NCBI GenBank assembly: GCA_944326035.1
Contig: CALVCS010000011.1
Coordinates: 62,001-126,000, forward strand
Source: an uncultured Alistipes sp.
Lineage (GTDB): Bacteria > Bacteroidota > Bacteroidia > Bacteroidales > Rikenellaceae
Direction of reading: 5' to 3'
Length of the DNA stretch: 64,000 nucleotides
This document shows, one piece after another, positions 59,854 to 64,000 of this stretch. How positions within the stretch are numbered: position 1 is the stretch's first letter; each line of letters starts with the position of its first letter. The notes under the pieces are model-generated. The model was not told the DNA's origin, searched no databases, and worked only from the letters and a program-made list of their open reading frames with translations. Made by a program: the position numbers and the translations under genes.

Positions 59854-62800
59854 ATGGGTCAATTTGTTCATCTTCATGTACATACGCAATATTCGATTTT
59901 GGATGGGGCCGCCGCGATCAAACCGTTGATCCAGCGGGCCAAGGAGTTGGGAATGAACTCGCTGGCCATTACCGATCACGGCAATATGTACGGGGTGAAA
60001 GAGTTCCACGACACGGCTGTCAAGGAGGGCGTGAAACCGATTTTGGGTTGTGAGGTCTATGTGGCCAAAGGAAGCCGTTTCGACAAGACCCGAGGCGCCG
60101 AAGACCGGGGTCACCACCTGATCCTGTTGGCCAAAAATTCCGAAGGATATCACAACCTGGCCCGCATCGTCTCCTATGCTTTTACCGAAGGGTATTATTA
60201 CCATCCCCGGGTGGACAAAGAGTTGTTGCGGACCTATCATGAAGGGTTGATCTGCTGTTCGGCTTGTTTGGGGGGCGAGTTGCCGCAGACCATTATGCGG
60301 GGCGATTTGGAGGGGGCAGCCCGGGTGGTTGCCGAGTTCAAGGAGATTTTCGGGGAGGACTATTACCTCGAACTGCAACTGCACCCCAGCGGCAATCCCC
60401 GGATCGATGCACAGGTGTATGAAAATCAGAAAAAAGTCAATGCCGAGCTGTTGCGTCTGGCGGATCGGTTCGGCGTGAAGTATATCGCTTCGAACGATGT
60501 GCATTTTATTATGGCGGAGGATGCGCCGGCACATGACCGGCTGATCTGCCTCAATACGGGGAAAGATCTGGACGACCCCAACCGTATGCGTTATACGACG
60601 CAGGAGTTTCTGAAGTCCGAGGAGGAGATGGCGGCGTTGTTTCCCGATCATCCCGAAGCGCTGGCCACGACCTTGGAGATCGACAGCAAGGTAGAGGAAT
60701 ATACCTTGGACCATAAGCCGTTGATGCCGAACTTCCCGATTCCGGACGACTTTGCCATCGATCCGGCGAAACTGAAAGAGACGTTTGCCAAAAAGATTAA
60801 GGACGAAGCGTTGTTGGCCGAGATTCAGGCAGCGTCGAGTGTCGAGGAGGTGGTGGCGGCCCATCCTGACATGGCCTATTCGCTGACGGTGGCCAAACAG
60901 TACCTCTATTTGGAGTCACTGGCTTTTGCCGGGGCTCGGAGACGTTACGGCGAGTTGACCCCTGAGTTGGAGAAACGGTTGAGGTACGAACTCTCGACCA
61001 TCGAATGGATGGGCTTTCCGGGTTACTTTCTCATTGTCTGGGACTTTATTCGGGCGGCGCGCGAGATGGGGGTTTCGGTAGGCCCCGGACGAGGTTCGGC
61101 GGCCGGGTCGGTGGTGGCCTATTCGTTGGGGATCACCAATATCGACCCGGTGCGGTACGACCTGCTGTTCGAACGTTTCCTGAATCCGGATCGTATCTCG
61201 CTGCCGGATGTGGATGTCGACTTCGATGAAGACGGTCGGGCCGATGTGTTGCGGTATGTGATCGGGAAGTATGGGCAGAAACGGGTGGCGCAGATCGTGA
61301 CCTTCGGCACCATGGCGCCCAAAGCAGCGATCAAGGATGTGGCACGGGTCCAGAAATTGCCTCTCTCGGAGAGTAACCGGATCAGCAAGATGATCCCTGA
61401 AAAACCGGGGATGACCTTTGCTAAGGCCTATAAGGAGGTGCCGGAGCTGTTGGCGGAGAAAGAGTCCGATAACCCGCTGATTCGCGATACGATGAAGTAT
61501 GCCGAGAAGTTGGAAGGGTCGGTTCGTCAGACCGGGGTGCATGCCTGCGGGGTGATTATCGGTCCGGACGATCTGGAAAACTTCGCGCCGATGGCCATTG
61601 CCAAGGATGCCGAACTGAACGTCGTGCAGTTCGAAGGAAAGTTGGTCGAAAGCGTGGGATTGATCAAGATGGACTTTTTGGGGTTGAAAAATCTTTCGAT
61701 CATCAAAGATGCGTTGGAAAACATCGAGGAATCACGGGGAATCAAGGTCGACATCGACAATATTCCTTTGGACGATGCGAAGACGTATGAGTTATATAGC
61801 CGGGGGGAAACGACGGGGTTGTTCCAGTTCGAATCCCCAGGGATGAAAAAGCACTTGCGGAACTTGAAACCCAACCGGTTCGAAGATCTTATTGCGATGA
61901 ATGCCCTCTATCGTCCGGGCCCGATGGAGTATATCCCGAGTTTTATTGCGCGTAAACACGGTCAGGAGAAGGTGACCTACGACATACCGGACATGGAAGA
62001 GTATCTGAAGGATACCTATGGGATTACCGTGTATCAGGAACAGGTCATGCTGCTCTCCCAGAAGCTGGCCGGGTTTACGGGCGGGGAGGCTGATACCCTG
62101 CGTAAGGCGATGGGGAAGAAGCAGAAAGCGGTGCTGGACAAGCTGAAACCCAAGTTCCTGGAAGGGGCGACGGCTAAAGGCCATGATCGCAAAATCTGCG
62201 AAAAGATCTGGAGTGACTGGGAGGCCTTTGCGTCGTATGCGTTCAATAAGTCGCACTCGACCTGTTATGCCTATGTTTCCTATCAGACGGGCTACCTGAA
62301 GGCTCACTACCCGGCTGAATTTATGGCGGCGTTGTTGAGTCGTAACCTGAGCGATATCAAGAAGATCAGCTTCTTTATGGATGAGTGCAAACGGATGGGC
62401 ATCTCGGTGTTGGGTCCCGATGTCAACCAGAGTAGGCTGAGATTCTCGGTCGACGACCAGGGCAATGTCCGTTTCGGCTTGGCCGCCATCAAAGGGGTGG
62501 GCGAGGGCGCTGTGCAAAATATCATGGAGACTCGCGCCGAAGGTGGAAAATTTACCTCGATTTACGATTTTGTGGAACGGGTGAATCTGCAGGCGGTCAA
62601 TAAGAAAACGTTGGAAAATCTGATCTTGGGCGGGGCATTCGATTCGATTTGCGATCTGCCTCGCAGTGCCTATTTTGCGGCCGACACCCGAGAAGGGACC
62701 TTCCTGGAGGCTTTGATCCGCTACGGCAACCGGGTGCAGAGCGAACGCAACAACGCTCAACAGAGCCTGTTCGGCGATGGAAGTGCACAGGTTGAAGTGC

Positions 62801-63477
62801 AGAAGCCGGAACCGGCCCCGCATACGCCCTGGAACAAACTGGAAACCTTGACGAAGGAGCGGGAGGTGATCGGTATTTTCCTGTCGTCGCATCCGCTCGA
62901 CGATTTCTCGATCATCCTCAAACACTATTGCAACGCCACGTTGAGTGATCTGGAAAATCTGCATGCCATGGAGGGGCGCGAATTTTCGTTAGGGGGCATG
63001 GTGACCTCGGTGATGCATCTGACCACCAAAACCGGAAAACCGTATGGTCGCTTTGTCTTGGAAGACTATAACGGTTCGCATGAATTTGTGCTGTTCAGTC
63101 GGGATTACGAAAATTTCCGTCGATATTTGTACGAGGGTTACTATCTGATGATTCGCGGAAAGGTACAGCCCCGTCCCTACAATCCGGCCGAGTTGGAGGT
63201 GCGGATCTCTTCGATGATGATGTTGGCGGAAGCGCAGGAGACATTGATTAAAGAGTTGACGATCGCCCTGCCGTTGGAAGATGTGACCGAAGACATGGTG
63301 ACTCGCCTGACACAAACGTTGCAGGAAAATCGGGGTGGGGTAACCTTGCGTATCAAGGTGGTCGATCCGGCATCCGATGTTTCGGTGGGCCTCTATTCCA
63401 AGTCGCTGAAGGTGGGCATGACGCCCGATATGGTGCGATTTTTGGATGATAATGCGTTACGCTATACGTTGATGTAG
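59854..63477 (+). CDS. dnaE: DNA polymerase III alpha subunit
   Basis: A 1207-residue polymerase of the DnaE1 type. The N-terminal PHP domain starts FVHLHVHTQYSILDG, and ITDHGNMYGVKEF follows. The palm carries SVGPGRGSAAGSVVAY near residue 410 and the catalytic aspartates in PDVDVDFDED (about 452-456). The thumb and fingers follow; an OB domain is at about 1040 (FSLGGMVTSVMHLTTKTGKP). It is the replicative polymerase working with the clamp encoded at 31.5 kb. ATG 59854 is used; TTG at 59845 is less likely. No other replisome gene is adjacent. Confidence 0.97.
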   Translation: MGQFVHLHVHTQYSILDGAAAIKPLIQRAKELGMNSLAITDHGNMYGVKEFHDTAVKEGVKPILGCEVYVAKGSRFDKTRGAEDRGHHLILLAKNSEGYHNLARIVSYAFTEGYYYHPRVDKELLRTYHEGLICCSACLGGELPQTIMRGDLEGAARVVAEFKEIFGEDYYLELQLHPSGNPRIDAQVYENQKKVNAELLRLADRFGVKYIASNDVHFIMAEDAPAHDRLICLNTGKDLDDPNRMRYTTQEFLKSEEEMAALFPDHPEALATTLEIDSKVEEYTLDHKPLMPNFPIPDDFAIDPAKLKETFAKKIKDEALLAEIQAASSVEEVVAAHPDMAYSLTVAKQYLYLESLAFAGARRRYGELTPELEKRLRYELSTIEWMGFPGYFLIVWDFIRAAREMGVSVGPGRGSAAGSVVAYSLGITNIDPVRYDLLFERFLNPDRISLPDVDVDFDEDGRADVLRYVIGKYGQKRVAQIVTFGTMAPKAAIKDVARVQKLPLSESNRISKMIPEKPGMTFAKAYKEVPELLAEKESDNPLIRDTMKYAEKLEGSVRQTGVHACGVIIGPDDLENFAPMAIAKDAELNVVQFEGKLVESVGLIKMDFLGLKNLSIIKDALENIEESRGIKVDIDNIPLDDAKTYELYSRGETTGLFQFESPGMKKHLRNLKPNRFEDLIAMNALYRPGPMEYIPSFIARKHGQEKVTYDIPDMEEYLKDTYGITVYQEQVMLLSQKLAGFTGGEADTLRKAMGKKQKAVLDKLKPKFLEGATAKGHDRKICEKIWSDWEAFASYAFNKSHSTCYAYVSYQTGYLKAHYPAEFMAALLSRNLSDIKKISFFMDECKRMGISVLGPDVNQSRLRFSVDDQGNVRFGLAAIKGVGEGAVQNIMETRAEGGKFTSIYDFVERVNLQAVNKKTLENLILGGAFDSICDLPRSAYFAADTREGTFLEALIRYGNRVQSERNNAQQSLFGDGSAQVEVQKPEPAPHTPWNKLETLTKEREVIGIFLSSHPLDDFSIILKHYCNATLSDLENLHAMEGREFSLGGMVTSVMHLTTKTGKPYGRFVLEDYNGSHEFVLFSRDYENFRRYLYEGYYLMIRGKVQPRPYNPAELEVRISSMMMLAEAQETLIKELTIALPLEDVTEDMVTRLTQTLQENRGGVTLRIKVVDPASDVSVGLYSKSLKVGMTPDMVRFLDDNALRYTLM

Positions 63478-63652
63478 GCGATTTTTGCAACGAAAAACGG
63501 ACCGAATAACGGACAAGGGTGGCGAAAACGTGGAAATGTTCACAATCCTGTTAGCATTTTTCTGAAGTTCGTTAGTCGGAGTTTTGATTATTATTCCCAA
63601 TTTTGTGTACCATTTAAACACGCATCCTATTAATTTGTAAAATTCTTGAAAT

Positions 63653-63967
63653 ATGGCACTTACAATCAATTCGGATAATTTGCAGATATTGCTTGACGGG
63701 TCACTGCCCGTGGTAATCGATTTTTGGGCGGAATGGTGCGGTCCTTGCCGCATGATCGGTCCGGTGATCGAAGAGTTGGCCCAGGAGTATGAAGGTCGTG
63801 TCGTTGTCGGGAAATGCGATGTGGATGACAATGACGCCATCGCGATCAAGTACAGCGTGCGGAATATTCCGACCATTTTGTTTATCAAAAACGGTCAGGT
63901 TATGGATAAACAGGTGGGTGCAGTTTCGAAGGAAGTTCTCAAAGCGAAGATCGAAAACTTGCTGTAA
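63653..63967 (+). CDS. trxA: Thioredoxin
   Basis: A 104-residue thioredoxin with the redox motif WCGPC (Cys29 and Cys32), VIDFWAEWCGPCRMIGP, and the cis-proline in RNIPTILF. It is a cytoplasmic thiol-disulphide reductant. The start ATG 63653 is at the normal position for the family. It lies 175 bases after dnaE with no gene between; a separate promoter is likely, but none is clearly matched. The remaining 33 bases to the window end show nothing. Confidence 0.97.
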   Translation: MALTINSDNLQILLDGSLPVVIDFWAEWCGPCRMIGPVIEELAQEYEGRVVVGKCDVDDNDAIAIKYSVRNIPTILFIKNGQVMDKQVGAVSKEVLKAKIENLL

Positions 63968-64000
63968 AAAGATTGACTGGAGGGAGATCCTCTGCATAGA

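Overview
The window is a stretch of chromosome from a member of the Bacteroidota, most likely order Bacteroidales and possibly a Rikenellaceae-like lineage (lineage is inferred, not proven). Three things point there. Nearly every promoter that can be read has the Bacteroidota -7 box TAnnTTTG (TATCTTTG, TACCTTTG, TAACTTTG), in the best cases about 19 bases after TTG or TTTG. Shine-Dalgarno sequences are mostly weak or absent. Gene content is typical: an S46 dipeptidyl peptidase, a LysM plus periplasmic-binding-like protein, a NYN plus cold-shock protein, DUF2721, and a deoxyhypusine-synthase homologue. By eye the GC content is in the mid-fifties. I see no rRNA, tRNA, CRISPR array, insertion sequence, phage gene or plasmid function. 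This reads as core chromosome.

Layout. 1-3 kb: a cut-off gene and a copper module (copA plus a small HMA protein). 3-7 kb: a MATE exporter, a DUF2721 membrane protein, and an alkyltransferase overlapping an AP endonuclease. 7-9.7 kb: a hydroxyacid dehydrogenase and a split ThrE-type exporter. 9.9-13 kb: pepT with an OPT peptide transporter. 13.6-18 kb: a DMT permease, an unrecognised secreted protein, a degenerate GH2-like secreted protein joined to rlmH. 18-25 kb: NYN/CSD protein, then a six-gene plus-strand run (unknown protein, rsmI, DUF389, IMPase-like, lpxL-like, glycosyltransferase). 25-30 kb: M23 and M20 peptidases and glmM. 30.5-35.4 kb: nucleoside phosphorylase, dnaN, exonuclease, LysM protein. 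35.9-42.7 kb: pepD, ispF, thioesterase, guaB, a shortened ribF behind rex, HAD phosphatase. 42.9-45 kb: htpG. 45-52 kb: a minus-strand run from an MBL hydrolase through trmD, lpxB, FAH-family protein, SDR and maf to an S46 peptidase. 52-64 kb: rlmD, a SIMPL protein, mnmD, cdd, a pseudouridine synthase, a DHS homologue, DUF2007, a WbsX/GH99-like lipoprotein, dnaE and trxA.

Together the genes show housekeeping (replication, RNA modification, envelope lipid and wall precursors) plus a peptide-based nutritional theme: an S46 peptidase with an Asp/Glu-type specificity residue, an OPT importer, and PepT, PepD and M20 dipeptidases. I found no clearly new multi-gene system. The more unusual items are single proteins: a GH2-fold protein without its catalytic nucleophile half, a RibF without a recognisable kinase domain, an Ada-like protein without the Ada zinc domain, a ThrE half with a four-cysteine N-terminus, and an inverted repeat ahead of htpG that may be a heat-shock control site.
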